From: Fremontodendron californicum
Lineage: Eukaryota; Streptophyta; Magnoliopsida; Malvales; Malvaceae
Reading direction: 5' to 3'
NCBI GenBank assembly: GCA_030761205.1
Contig: JAULJL010000021.1
Coordinates: 13,931,160 to 13,995,159, forward strand
Length of the DNA: 64,000 nt
In this document: positions 36,755-47,300 of the stretch, piece after piece
How positions within the stretch are numbered: the first letter of the stretch is position 1
Layout: each line of letters starts with the position of its first letter
The notes under the pieces: model-generated
The model's database searches: none
Seen by the model: only the letters and a program-made list of their open reading frames with translations
Told to the model about the DNA's origin: nothing
Made by a program: the position numbers and the translations under genes

Positions 36755-37438
36755 TCACAAAGACAAAGTGCAATCCACTCCTTGCTCGTCCATATCTCTT
36801 TTTCTTTTTCCGAGCTTTTGCGAAACAACCGTAGCAGATAAACACTCATAAGCTTGGAGCTTTTTGAGTAAATCTTCAATGGTTGTAGCAGAAATTATGG
36901 TTCTCCTTGCTTCTGAAAACATGAATCCATTATCCACAGCATTATCTAAATATGAAAGCAAATTACTAAAATAACCATTAATATTAAGCAAACCAATGGG
37001 TTTCTTATTTGTGACCAAAGATGACCAAGAAGCCACGCAAGCTATTTCTTCCAATGTACCCAGACCTCCTGGTAAAGCAATGAATGCATCAGCAGAATGG
37101 TACATGATTGTTATCCGTTCAGGGATACTCCAGACTTGTATTTCCTTACCCAAGGTAGGTCCACAAAAATCTGTGAATAGTTTTGGCACGATTCCTAGAA
37201 CTGGACTTCCTCCGGCGTGTGCTGCTGTAGCGACTGCTCCCATTAAACCCGTACTACCACCTCCATAAATCAACTGGATCTTTTGTTGGGCAAGTATTAC
37301 TCCAACTCTTATGGCTTCATCAGCAAATATGTTATTTTTCCCTGGATAAGCACCTCCAAAGACACAAATTTTTTTTATGCGCTGGGACGAAGTACCTTCC
37401 ATTTTTTTTTTCGAGTGCCTGAAAGAGAATGAGTACAT
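36755..37438 (-). CDS. LOG: LOG-type cytokinin riboside 5'-monophosphate phosphoribohydrolase, captured by the retrotransposon
   Basis: This is an intact, intron-less 227-residue ORF. The LOG family turns cytokinin nucleotides directly into active free-base cytokinins in the cytosol/nucleus. Visible features: the nucleotide-binding start KKICVFGGAYPGK (22-34), YGGGSTGLMG (58-67), ADAFIALPGG (116-125) and the signature PGGLGTLEE (123-131) with its catalytic glutamate. Of the family's Arg-Lys pair before ADAFIALPGG, the Arg is kept (R108) and the Lys is Ile (109). In the first motif the usual CGS is GGA. Length fits plant LOGs (about 210-230). A second start at M13 matches family N-termini better. 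A basic KLGKRKRD tail follows the domain. Host LOG genes have several introns, so capture through RNA is likely. It lies sense to the element, 323 bases downstream of the NABP-like ORF. Identity is sure; activity is open because of the changed residues. Confidence 0.88.
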   Translation of the reverse strand: MYSFSFRHSKKKMEGTSSQRIKKICVFGGAYPGKNNIFADEAIRVGVILAQQKIQLIYGGGSTGLMGAVATAAHAGGSPVLGIVPKLFTDFCGPTLGKEIQVWSIPERITIMYHSADAFIALPGGLGTLEEIACVASWSSLVTNKKPIGLLNINGYFSNLLSYLDNAVDNGFMFSEARRTIISATTIEDLLKKLQAYECLSATVVSQKLGKRKRDMDEQGVDCTLSL

Positions 37439-37761
37439 GGTGTAATATATAGAGGACTCAGTAGTGAATCAGACAAGAGTAATAATGTCGCCGAAAGTAT
37501 ATTTGACCTGTCAGAAGAAAATGTTAACCTAACAAAAGATTTTTGCGTGATTTCAAGAAGAAAATCAAAAAGAGAAGAAAAATCAACCGTAAAAGATCAA
37601 TAAAAAAAACGAGAATAATTAAACAAATCGAACAACACGTAAATTAAACCAAAATAAAGTTATTGCAAATCAAACCAAAAGCTGAGAAATCATTTATTGT
37701 AGTTGTGATTGTGGCTCACATCTTCCTTTGGTTTTACGTCCAGAAACGGCTTAAACGCCTT

Positions 37762-38298
37762 CTATGAGTCGAGGATATGTTTCCCATCCAGTCTTCTTAC
37801 AAGCTGGCAAACAGGGTCTTTTAACATCAGATTCCCAAGATGTTGCCATTCCCTTTGGAATTGCGGCCATAAATCAAGAATTTCTCTTTGTACGTCTCCA
37901 CTAGGATGCGTCTCAAGAGAAAGTTGGATATTACCCAAATTCTCCTTACTCAGTCCATCCTTAATGAATTCAATTTTATCATCTCGATTAGAGGACGGAA
38001 TCCCAATAGAACGACATTTACCGTTACACGTCCATCGTGCACATTTGTGGCAGTTTGAACTCATGCGCTTTGCTCGTCGCTTCTTTGCAAAAGTGCTTCT
38101 ACCTGTACCTGGTAAATGCAAAACAGGAAGATATTCATCTTCACGTACCTTGGCTTCAATTATCCAACGTATGTCTTCAGGAATCCCTTTGTGCATAAGC
38201 ATTCTTAATCTTTCAAATCGAACTTGGTAAAGCTTCAGTAAAATATTTCGAGGAAAAGGAGGAAATCGTTTCTGCAATCTTGTGAGAATATCATCCAT
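37762..38298 (-). CDS. Zinc-finger basic protein resembling carla/vitivirus nucleic-acid-binding protein (NABP)
   Basis: This is an intact 178-residue ORF, sense to the element, between the gag-derived and LOG ORFs. Residues 1-65 look helical (LLKLYQVRFERLRMLMHKG, then PEDIRWIIEAKV). GRSTFAKKRRAKR (66-78) is an arginine/lysine-rich stretch, directly followed by four cysteines, C83-x2-C86-x4-C91-x3-C95, and then GIPSSN and KIEFIKDG. The layout (GRS-x-aromatic-A-basic run, CxxC finger, GI, FI-x2-G) is that of the cysteine-rich RNA-binding proteins encoded at the 3' end of carlavirus and vitivirus genomes. In those viruses they bind nucleic acid and affect silencing or host growth. The C-terminal 80 residues (QLSLETHPSGDVQREILDLW...) I do not recognise. 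Possible alternative: a host zinc-finger fragment. No stops or frameshifts. The viral likeness is by pattern only. Confidence 0.5.
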   Translation of the reverse strand: MDDILTRLQKRFPPFPRNILLKLYQVRFERLRMLMHKGIPEDIRWIIEAKVREDEYLPVLHLPGTGRSTFAKKRRAKRMSSNCHKCARWTCNGKCRSIGIPSSNRDDKIEFIKDGLSKENLGNIQLSLETHPSGDVQREILDLWPQFQREWQHLGNLMLKDPVCQLVRRLDGKHILDS

Positions 38299-38536
38299 CC
38301 TGAAAAAAAATGAAAAAAATTGAAAGAGAAATTGGAAGAGAAATTTATATACAATATCAGTTTTGTGGGTAGCTGATGGAACCGACTTAAATAATCACAG
38401 AGTACCGTTATCCGTCGTTTAACCGGGGTTAAAAAATTATATTTACATCTAGTTATTTTCAAAACAAGGATCAGAAAGAAAAACAACATAAAAAGACTCA
38501 AAAACAAAACACTCTAAATAAAATCCTAATTTCTTT

Positions 38537-38705
38537 CCCCCACACATAATTCTTACATTGTCATTAATGTAATGCTATTAATCCCAAATGAAAGAATCGT
38601 GTGTAAGTGAAAAGAACTAATAAACAAAATAAACTTATGCAGCCTAAATGAACTTAGAAACACTAAACACAATTAGCAAAGAAACATAAGAAAAAGATAA
38701 AGAAA
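38537..38705 (-). repeat. Direct repeat, copy 1, flanking the cargo ORFs
   Basis: Matches 36206-36400: CCCCACACATAATTCTTACA, TTGTCATTAATGTAATGCT, CCCAAATGAAAGAATCGTGTG, GAACTAATAAAC, ATGCAGCCTAAAT. Together the copies bracket the NABP-like and LOG ORFs. Confidence 0.75.
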
Positions 38706-38794
38706 AATAGAGCAAATCTGAGGATGGCAGTTTGGCAATGCTTTCACTAATTAGGCTGCCTCCCCCAATTAGCACTTGATTTAGTGTTTTGAAC

Positions 38795-39736
38795 CTAACC
38801 AACACCCCTTCTTGGCATTTTAGGCTTGTCAGGCTCATACATGAAATTTCCCAAATTTATGCGTTTGAGAGGAAGCTTTCTTTGCACAACAGTGGATGCA
38901 TTCTCCATTACAAGTATTATTCCATCATCCTTTGTGGTGCATATGTCATCGAGGAATGGAGCATATTTTGATACTTGTTGAATGACCTCCACAAACAAGT
39001 TGTTTAAGGTTTCCGGCATGTGTTGTTCATGTTCTTCCTCCTTGAACTTTGCAAATCTACTAGGAAAAGGTGGAGAAGAAACATTAGTAAAAAGTGAAAC
39101 CTTAAACGTTACCTCAGGTGCCGAAATACTCTTATTTGGATCTTTGGCTTCATTATCCTCAAGAATAGAATCCATCTCTAATTTTGTTTCATCCTCATCT
39201 TGTTCCTCATTCTTCCAGGTCACAATAGTAGCATTCTCCTTTGGGTTAACCATCGTTTGGGCTGGGAGTTCTTCAGATCTTTGTGCTACCCATCCCACCA
39301 TACTACTAGCCAATTGGCTCATTTGCTTTTCCAAACTCTGGATGTTTGCCCTTGTTTCCTGTTGAAATTGCAAAGAATCAGTAACAAGAGAATAGACAAG
39401 ATCTTCTAAAGAAGTACCTGAGTTTTGAGTCATATGTGGTGGTTGAAAAAGATCTGGTTCTTGAGACCATGATTGATTGAAGCTAGATGGATGAGTGTAA
39501 TTGGCATAAGGATCTACTTCTTGGTAATTTTTCGAGTAGCCATAATTAGTATGATCCCACCATCCCTCATGGTAAGTGTTTGAGTAATGATCATACAGTT
39601 GGTCTTGGAACAGTTGATGGCCTTGACATCCTCCCATGGCCAATTGTTGAACTGGGTAGGTGAGATTGGCTTGTTCATTTTCCATGTTCATGTATGCCAC
39701 CAACTCTTCAAGTGTTAGATTGCTCAATTCCATCAT
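38795..39736 (-). CDS. Gag-derived protein of the Athila-type element
   Basis: This 313-residue ORF starts 130 bases after the primer site. It begins with an acidic N-terminus (MMELSNLTLEELVAYMNMEN), then a Tyr/Trp/Gln-rich stretch. Residues about 105-150 (LEDLVYSLVTDSLQFQQETR...IQSLEKQMSQLASSM) form the coiled coil found near the C-terminus of Athila Gag. The end (PPFPSRFAKFKEEEHE...LFVEVIQQVSKYAPFLDDI...VVQRKLPLKRINLGNF) corresponds to the linker leading to protease, but stops before the catalytic DTG. The N-terminal Retrotrans_gag domain is absent. It may still bind element RNA or partner Gag, which is inference. Confidence 0.75.
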   Translation of the reverse strand: MMELSNLTLEELVAYMNMENEQANLTYPVQQLAMGGCQGHQLFQDQLYDHYSNTYHEGWWDHTNYGYSKNYQEVDPYANYTHPSSFNQSWSQEPDLFQPPHMTQNSGTSLEDLVYSLVTDSLQFQQETRANIQSLEKQMSQLASSMVGWVAQRSEELPAQTMVNPKENATIVTWKNEEQDEDETKLEMDSILEDNEAKDPNKSISAPEVTFKVSLFTNVSSPPFPSRFAKFKEEEHEQHMPETLNNLFVEVIQQVSKYAPFLDDICTTKDDGIILVMENASTVVQRKLPLKRINLGNFMYEPDKPKMPRRGVG

Positions 39737-39865
39737 TTTTTTTAATTTTTTAATTTTATTTTTTTTTCAAAATTTGATAAGAAAAACTCGTATGTACCAG
39801 AAAATAAAACTCATTAGAACTGAAAATAAGAATAAACCAAGTAACAAATAAACTAAAGAAAACAA

Positions 39866-39883
39866 TCCCCGGCAACGGCGCCA
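39866..39883 (-). other. Primer binding site (tRNA-Asp type)
   Basis: On the minus strand TGGCGCCGTTGCCGGGGA follows the 5' LTR after six bases. It is the well-known Athila primer site, complementary to the 3' end of plant tRNA-Asp. Confidence 0.9.
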
Positions 39884-39889
39884 AAAATT

Positions 39890-41794
39890 TGATGCACCCA
39901 AAAGAGTGTATCTTATTTAACCTTGCACTAAAAAGATCAATTGTAAGTATAATGATTAGCAAGGGTCGAGTCCTCAGGGATTGGGTTTTAATCTATGAGT
40001 TATTAGTTTATAACTTACGTTCAAAGAAAACAATAAAAGAAAAGGGGTTTTTGAAGCCAGATTTAAACTAAAGTAAATAATAAGAATAAGATGCAAGGCG
40101 GTAAAACCAGCCAATAAAAATATATATACTAAATTAGGCGGTATAACCAGCCAATAAAAATATATATACTAAACTAGGCGGTATAACCAGCCAATAAAAA
40201 TAAAACAAAGTTAATATACAAATTAGGCGGTATAACCAGCCAATAAATATACTTTTAAAAATAAGCAAACTAGAAAAGTAAGAAAACAAGTAAGTAAGAA
40301 GAATCAAATATGAAAAATATGGTTAAGGTTTCATTCTCCACCACTAGACATCATTAAGAATCAATTTCAGATCTATCAATATCAACCAACTATCAAAGTT
40401 AACAACCGTAGATAACAACAAGCTCTGTTATCCCAATCTTTCCTTAGTTTCTCGTTAAATAGAACAAGCTCTCTATTTAATCTCTAACCATTAAACAACC
40501 TAGAATAAGCTCTCTAAATTCAATTTAATGGCAGCTTTATGATGAGAAAGATAGGTTGATCTAAGCAACAAACACATAAGCTCGGATTGTTCAACTTAGG
40601 TTATGTTCCACTTTGCAATTATTGAAAACTTGACCATAATCATTAATCACAAATTGCCACTTATGAATAGGAAATCAAGACAATTACACGGATCAAGACT
40701 CCTAAACTAGCAATAGATAATTATCAAGATCTATCTAGTTGTACACCTAAACAAATCAAGACAACATCATGAACAATTCTTGTAGAAGAACATAAGCAAC
40801 TTTGATAGAAAATTAATGATAGATAGAATCTGAAAATCAATTATAAAACATGTCTAGGGCTTTGAAATCACCCTTAACCAAATAGAAGTTTAGCCTAGCA
40901 TAGGCATTGTAAACATAAACATAAAATTAAAGAAAATCTAAGAAGAAAATAAAAGAAAGAAAGAAGAAGAGGAAGAATATTAATTATCCAACCTCTTGCT
41001 CTCTCTAAAGAAAAAGAAAACTAGAGAAAAGAAAGAAAACTAGAGAAAAGAAAGAAGAAGAAAACTTAGAGAATTTTATTAAAATGGCTAATATCCTACC
41101 TATGTACAATATGATCCTCTACAATCATCCAAGGCCCTATATTTATACACATTTTGGAGGGCTAAATGACAAGAGACAAGCTTTACAAATTTCAAAGGTA
41201 GGTATAATAGGTGGGTGAATTTTTCTAACAATTTTCGTCATATTGTATGACAATTTTGATCAGCCAACTTGATGGTCGATTTCATCAATGTTGGAGGCCT
41301 GATCTGATCACATGGTCTTCTAGAAAAAGGTTCCCCTTTCAGTTACGGATCCATAGCCGTTGGAATCAGCTCATTTGCTGATGTGGATAAGCAGATATGG
41401 GCAAAATACGAAAACAGGTCAGCACAGACGTCATTGCACATCAGCCAACTTGATGGTGGATTTCGCTAGGGAAAACGACTCCGTTTCAAGAAGTGTAAAA
41501 CATGAAAAAGATAGATATGCCTCTTAGCTTTGCACGGCTACAAATTTCAGCCTTATTTCTTTAGTGAAACTCCAGATATAGCTGATATGGCAAAAGGTGT
41601 CGGAACTGGAACTGAACTGGATTTGCCCTTAATTCTAGTAATCTGAAATCACTCAAAGAAACTTGTGAAAAACACCAAATTACATAAAAATATAAAAGAT
41701 CATAAACACAATTAGACTAAACAATAATAACTCGTATTTGACACAAAACAATAATAAAACATAACTAAAAACTATATAATTATACGAGTTATCA
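39890..41794 (-). repeat. Athila-type 5' LTR
   Basis: This 1905 bp LTR is nearly identical to 32768-34653. The main difference is an extra AGAAAACTAGAGAAAAGA unit near 41035. It drives transcription toward lower coordinates, through all three ORFs. Confidence 0.93.
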
Positions 41795-41799
41795 ATCTG

Positions 41800-43290
41800 A
41801 TTACCCTCAAACACAAATTTTGGGCTTATTTATCCTTTCTTTCTGAACCTCGAACCATGGCCTACATTACGTGCTCTCAAGCATGAATATTTAATTTGAA
41901 GGGTTTTTCCTCAGATTTTATCCCATCTCATCGAATTATCATTTCACTAAAGAATAGTTTAGAATTCTCAAGTGCATGGTAGAACAACACAAAAAAAGTG
42001 GGGGAGAAAGAAAAAATGGAAAGAATGGGACTCTAAGGCGAAAACCCAAAAATGGACGGTCTAGAGTAAAATGGAATTTTAGATGCCATCTATGTTAGTA
42101 CCGATACCACAAAAGAGAAGGTCATTTAGAAGAAGTGGTCATCGAGGAACATCTACGAATTCTTGAACCTCCTAAATTGTCAGCTCTATTCGGAGGATTG
42201 ACTTCAAAAACTGAGATTTTTTCCTCCAATATTAAACTTTCTAGTTTAAATATCCCAGCCAATCTTGACGCTTGTCAAAATGCCTTGATATGAAAACTAA
42301 AAGAATGTTGAATTTGTTTGATTCTCAATGAATTCATGATTTATAAAACCTGTTCCATTTGTGAGCCTAGAAGGGACATACATTTTTGCTATGAAATTTT
42401 CTTTGATCAACCAAAATCCTGTTATACCAAGCCTTGCCAATCCCAGTTGAAAAAAACCCAAATTGACACTTAGAGAAATTTTTAACAATGATCATCAATC
42501 TTCAAAAGATTTGTAGATCACACATTGTGGGGTTAATATTCTTGTTCAGAAGTTTTCAAAATGAGAAAATAAATAAAGATTTTTTTTTTGAAATACCCAT
42601 TTTTGATGTTGACATGAGATAAGGGTTTTTTCTAACCCAAAGGTGTGGAACTACTAGGGTTAATCTTGGTTTCCAAATATGAGAAGAAGAAATAGAACCC
42701 GGCCAGCAGACTTCTATCAATAAGAGTTGGAAAACTGTTGGGGCAAAGGAAATAGCCAAAGATTGAAAAATAAATTGAAGTTATACTCTGATTTGAAGAG
42801 GAAAAATGATTTGGAAAGGCTAAGCTACAGTTTAGAAAAATGATCAGGGGCATTTGCATCTTTTCATGAAGCGTTTGCATCATTATCGATCTTTGCATTT
42901 GCATCATGTAGAAGCATTATGCACGTTGTCAAATCCTTGCATTTGCATCATTTAGAAGCATTTGCATAATGTCAATCTTTGCATCTGCACCATTCCATGA
43001 AGTAGTTGCGTTAACATCAATTTTCGCATTTGCATCATATAGAAGCATTTGCACATTGTTGACCTTTGCATTTGCATCCTTCTGTGAAGTAATTGCGTTA
43101 TTTGAGGATCATTTGCATGTACACCATGAAACATCTGCATCTTATCCAACATTTGCATCAACATCAAGAAACATTTGCGTCAATTCAAAACATTTACATT
43201 TGCAATATGAGGTATATGCATCATTTGCACCAGCATCAAAAAGCATTCGCATCTGCTCAAAATTTTCAGGTTAATTTTCAACAATTCTTC
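41800..43290 (+). other. Non-coding interior of the Ogre-like element, right of the nested insertion
   Basis: No coding motif is supported. 42850-43260 is a drifting series of CATTTGCATC words (GCATTTGCATCATGTAGAAGC...), spaced at about 30-60 bases, that runs into the AAGACCTCCGGGCA array. Confidence 0.5.
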
Positions 43291-43299
43291 AAAGATTAT

Positions 43300-44080
43300 T
43301 TTTAAGACCTCCGAGCATCAATTTTTCAAATCATAGATAAGACCTCCGGGCATCATTTTTAAAGTTGCATACAGCGCAGTTTTTAAAACCATAGATCAGA
43401 CCTTCGGGCACCATTTTTTAAAGACCTTCAGGCATCAATTTTTCAAATCATAGATAAGACCTCTGGGCATCATTTTTAAAGTTGCATACAGCGCATTTTC
43501 CAAATCACGGATAAGTCCTCCGGGCACCATTCTTAAAACCTCCGAGCATCATTTTTAAAGTCGCATACAGCGTATTTTTTTTTTCAAATCACGGGTAAGG
43601 CCTTCGGGCACCATTCTTAAGACCTCCGGGCATCATTTTTAAAGTTGCATACAGCGCATTTTTTTCTAAAACATGGGTAAGGCCTCCGGGCACCATTCTT
43701 AAGACCTATGAGCATCATTTTTAAAGTCGCATACAGCGTATTTTTCCAAATCACGGATAAGGCTTCCGGGCACCATTCTTAAGACCTCCGGGCATCATTT
43801 TTAAGGTCGCATACAGCGCATTTTTTCCAAATCACAGGTAAGGCCTCCGGGCACCATTCTTAAGACCTCCGGGCATAGTTTTTCCAAATCACGGGTATAA
43901 GGCCTCCGGGCACCATTCTTAAGACCTTCGGGCATCATTTTAAAGTCGCATACAGAGTATTTTTCCAAATCACGGGTAAGGCCTCCGGGCACCATTCTTA
44001 AGACCCTCGGGCATCATTTTAAATTTGCATACAACGCATTTTTTCAAATCACGGGTAAGGTCTCCTGGCACAATTTTTTA
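43300..44080. repeat. AAGACCTCCGGGCA-type tandem array, second locus
   Basis: A higher-order unit of about 75-100 bases is repeated about nine times: AAGACCTCCGGGCATCATTT, TTAAAGTCGCATACAGCG, CAAATCACGGGTAAGGCCTC, CGGGCACCATTC. The short core is that of 1-1060. It lies between the element interior and the polypurine tract. Confidence 0.88.
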
Positions 44081-44314
44081 CTTTTCAAATCGAACTCATT
44101 TCCTTAAAATGGGTAGAGCCTTGATTAGTCAGGGAACTCAACTTAAGGACAAAATCTTTAATTTACAACTTTTTCAACAAAAAAAAAATGATGATGAAAA
44201 AATGAAAAATGATGAATGAAAACCCCTTACTTTTTCTCTTCACATGTGATTTAACTAACCAGATAAAATTAGTGTTTGTTTATCTTTGCCTGATTCCTGA
44301 TTCTCAGCAATAGT

Positions 44315-44328
44315 AAAAGAGGGGCAGC
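44315..44328 (+). other. Polypurine tract of the giant Ogre-like element
   Basis: AAAAGAGGGGCAGC immediately precedes LTR C. Identical in layout to the tract at 1421-1434. Confidence 0.75.
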
Positions 44329-47300
44329 TATAGACACCTAATTTTGTCCGGACCACTAAAACAGGTATGTTTTCTTCCTCAATTGATGTTTAAGAATGCA
44401 AAGAGGCTTTTCTCATCCTGCAGGTGGTACTCCGTGACTTAGTCTAAGAAGGCAAGCATAAAAAGTCAAACTTGAAAAAGTCAAGTTCGAAAAAGTCAAC
44501 CCCAAAAAGTCAACTACTAAAAAAGTCAACCCACTTTCACAATCAAGATTTGAAGTTCAATTGAAAAATGGTGAAATAATTTTGATAATCCGAGGTCTAC
44601 ATTGAAAGATATGGAGCTCAGAAGTTGGGTTATGGAGATTCAGTAAAAAGGAAACCCTAGTTCAAAAAATTTGGGGAAAAATGTTTAAACGATCAAATTG
44701 GCCAAAATTGAAGGTTTCAAATGAAAGATAAGCACTGACTACGGGTAATGGAGAGGCTACTTGGAAGAAAAACTTAAGGAAAAGTCAATTCGGAAGAAAA
44801 CCGAGAATTAGGGTTTTTGTTGGATTTTGGTGAAATTAGAAAAATTACAGAAATGGCCCGATTCGGTAAAACTAAAGCCTCTAATTGATGAGGAGTGAGT
44901 AAACAAGGATAGCCCAAGGCTCAGTTTGAAGTAATTCTGAGAAAATAGCTGACTGGAGGAAAAACGGAAAAACGAGGAGATTCCCGATACTGAAAAGAGG
45001 AAAAATCAAAACGGAAGGGAATTCGATCATAAAAATTGGGCGTTTTCGGACCAACTACAATTCAATATATGAAAAAGGCCCAGAAAAAGAAAATATAAAA
45101 ATCGGACTTGTTTTAAGCAAGACCGAGCTTCGGAGGCAAAAGGGCAAAATTAGAAATTTTGGGAAAAATAGCAAATGAGCTCCAAAAAATCTGAAAATTT
45201 GCAGATCTCATTCTTAAATCATTTCAGAGAGATTGGAGAAATAAAATCTGGATTCGGAGTTCGTTTACAAAATGGCCAAATCCCGGGCCCACTATATAGA
45301 AATTGAAAAAGATAAATCCCGAAAAAATAGCAAACGAGTTCCAAAAATTCTGAAAATTTGCATATCACATTATTAAATTATTTGGAGGATATCTGCAAAA
45401 TAAAATCTGGATTCGGAGTTTGTTTGCAAAATGGCCAAATTCTGGGCCCATTATGTAGAAAATCAAGCAGATAAATCCCGAAAAAAATAGCAAATGAGTT
45501 TCAAAAATTCTGAAAATTTGTAGATCTCACTTTTAATTTATTTGGAAGATATTTGAAGAAAAATATGGATTCTGAACTCGTTTAAAAATGGTGAAAGTTC
45601 GGGTGCACAAAAAGACAATTTTGGAAGAAAAAATCCAAATATTAGCAAATGGGCTCGAAAAATTCTGAAAACTTCCAGAATTTAGTTTTTTATTATTTTG
45701 GAAGTATTGAAAAAAAAAAATTTGAATTTGGAGTCCATTTGCTATTTATTTAGGTTCGAGGGTCAAAAAGGTCATTTTACCCAAGAAACCGAAAAGGGCT
45801 TTTCTTGCTTTTAAAAAAATGAAGCATGGGCTGGAAGAGGAAAGGTCAGCCGGCCAAGGCCCAATGGAGGGCAAATATTTTCTGATTTTTCATCAAAGGG
45901 CCAAGGGTGAAGAGGAAGGTAGTTATTTTTTGTGATCAAGCCTTTGAATTTGCAACACATGGACCAACGGTTGGAAAGGGATCCTATTTATGACATCTTT
46001 ATGACATCATAATTCAAGGGCTGATCATTCTAATTTAATGGTGGATTTTTTTCATAGAAGGCATCTTAAGTGATAGCCATTGGATGAAAAATAACTAACT
46101 TTATTCTAGAAGCATGTGACCATTCGGCCAAGGCTAAAAGGGGGGCTGATTTCATTTTTTTCGAAAGCTTTGGAGGCTGAAGAGAGGCAGTAGCTAAGGA
46201 GAAAAAGAGAGAAAGAAAAAGGAAAAGAGAGGAGAAAAAATGAGGAAGAAAAAAAGGGTTTTAGCATTTTTCTTCTTGATTTGTAAAGCTAGAGCAAGCT
46301 AGCTATTTCTCTCATAGTTTTTTCATACTTTGTTGACATGATTTTGCTATTTTGATTGTTATTTTATTCTCTTTTATGAAATAAATTGTTTTTGAAATAA
46401 GTTCTAAGGAACTTCTATTTTGTTTTTAAAATAAGTTCTAAGGAACTTCTATTTTGTTTTTAAAGAAAATAAAAAAAACAACAAGTTTTCATCCTTGTTT
46501 CCACAATGGCCGAATGGTTTTCCTATTTTTGAGATAGTTTTATTTTGGATTTTGTTCATGAGTTTTGTTGTGGTAGGTTAGCTTACTTGTGTTAGATTAG
46601 ATTGTTTGTGGTAGCTTAGATTAGATTAGATTACTTTAATCAGAACATGTAGGTTAGATTACTTGTGTTAGACAGAGAACAAGTTTTCACAGAACATGTA
46701 GGTTAGATTACTTGTGTTATAGATTACTTGTGTTAGGTTAGCCAATTTTTTTCCGTGTAGTTTTACATGTTTTGTGTCTCCAGTATTTCTTTTAGATTTT
46801 TTTGAAATTTTAAAAATAGTATAAAAAATCACGCTTTTAAATTGGACAGTAGAGTCAGATTTGAATTTGAAGGAAAATCATTTTTCTGTTTTGGCTAAGA
46901 TACTTAGAGGGGGCTGAATAGGAAATTTAGCTACTGTCTTAGGGTGTTTCTAGGCCATTTTAAACTTTAAAAATGATTTTATAAACCTCGGGTTAAGGAT
47001 GGTCAAGTCCGGGATTTTAGACTTAAGAAATTAGAGCCATTTTTAAAAGGGAATTCGGTCATTAATTATTTTTCATCCAATATTTTCAAAATTGTTTTCA
47101 AACAATCACAAAGTTTTTTGGCTTTAGAAAATTTAATTTGTTGTCTTTTCCTAAGATAGCCGGATATCTTTTTAGATGTACGGATTTTCTTAATTAAAGG
47201 GAAAAAAATACACTTTCATGCATTGCATTTCCCATGTCTATGCATCTTTTATAATATGTGATTCTTGCTATGATAATTTCTATGGTATTGTTATTATTTT

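Larger units (their letters stand above)
32768..41794 (-). mobile_element. Athila-type Ty3/gypsy non-autonomous element carrying LOG and virus-like cargo ORFs
   Basis: It is 9027 bp with target duplication ATCTG (32763-32767, 41795-41799). Read on the minus strand: 5' LTR (41794-39890), tRNA-Asp-type primer site, gag-derived ORF (39736-38795), NABP-like ORF (38298-37762), LOG ORF (37438-36755), polypurine tract (34665-34654), 3' LTR (34653-32768). No RT, RNase H or integrase is present, so it must be moved by another element. The two LTRs differ by about a dozen substitutions and one 18-19 bp indel over 1.9 kb, so the insertion is recent and younger than its host element. Confidence 0.93.

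Noticed and set aside
37709..38230. Plus-strand ORF of 173 codons
   Set aside because: Exact antisense of the NABP-like ORF, which is in the sense of its element and has the structured motif.
38982..39409. Plus-strand ORFs of 127 and 69 codons
   Set aside because: Antisense shadows of the gag-derived ORF.
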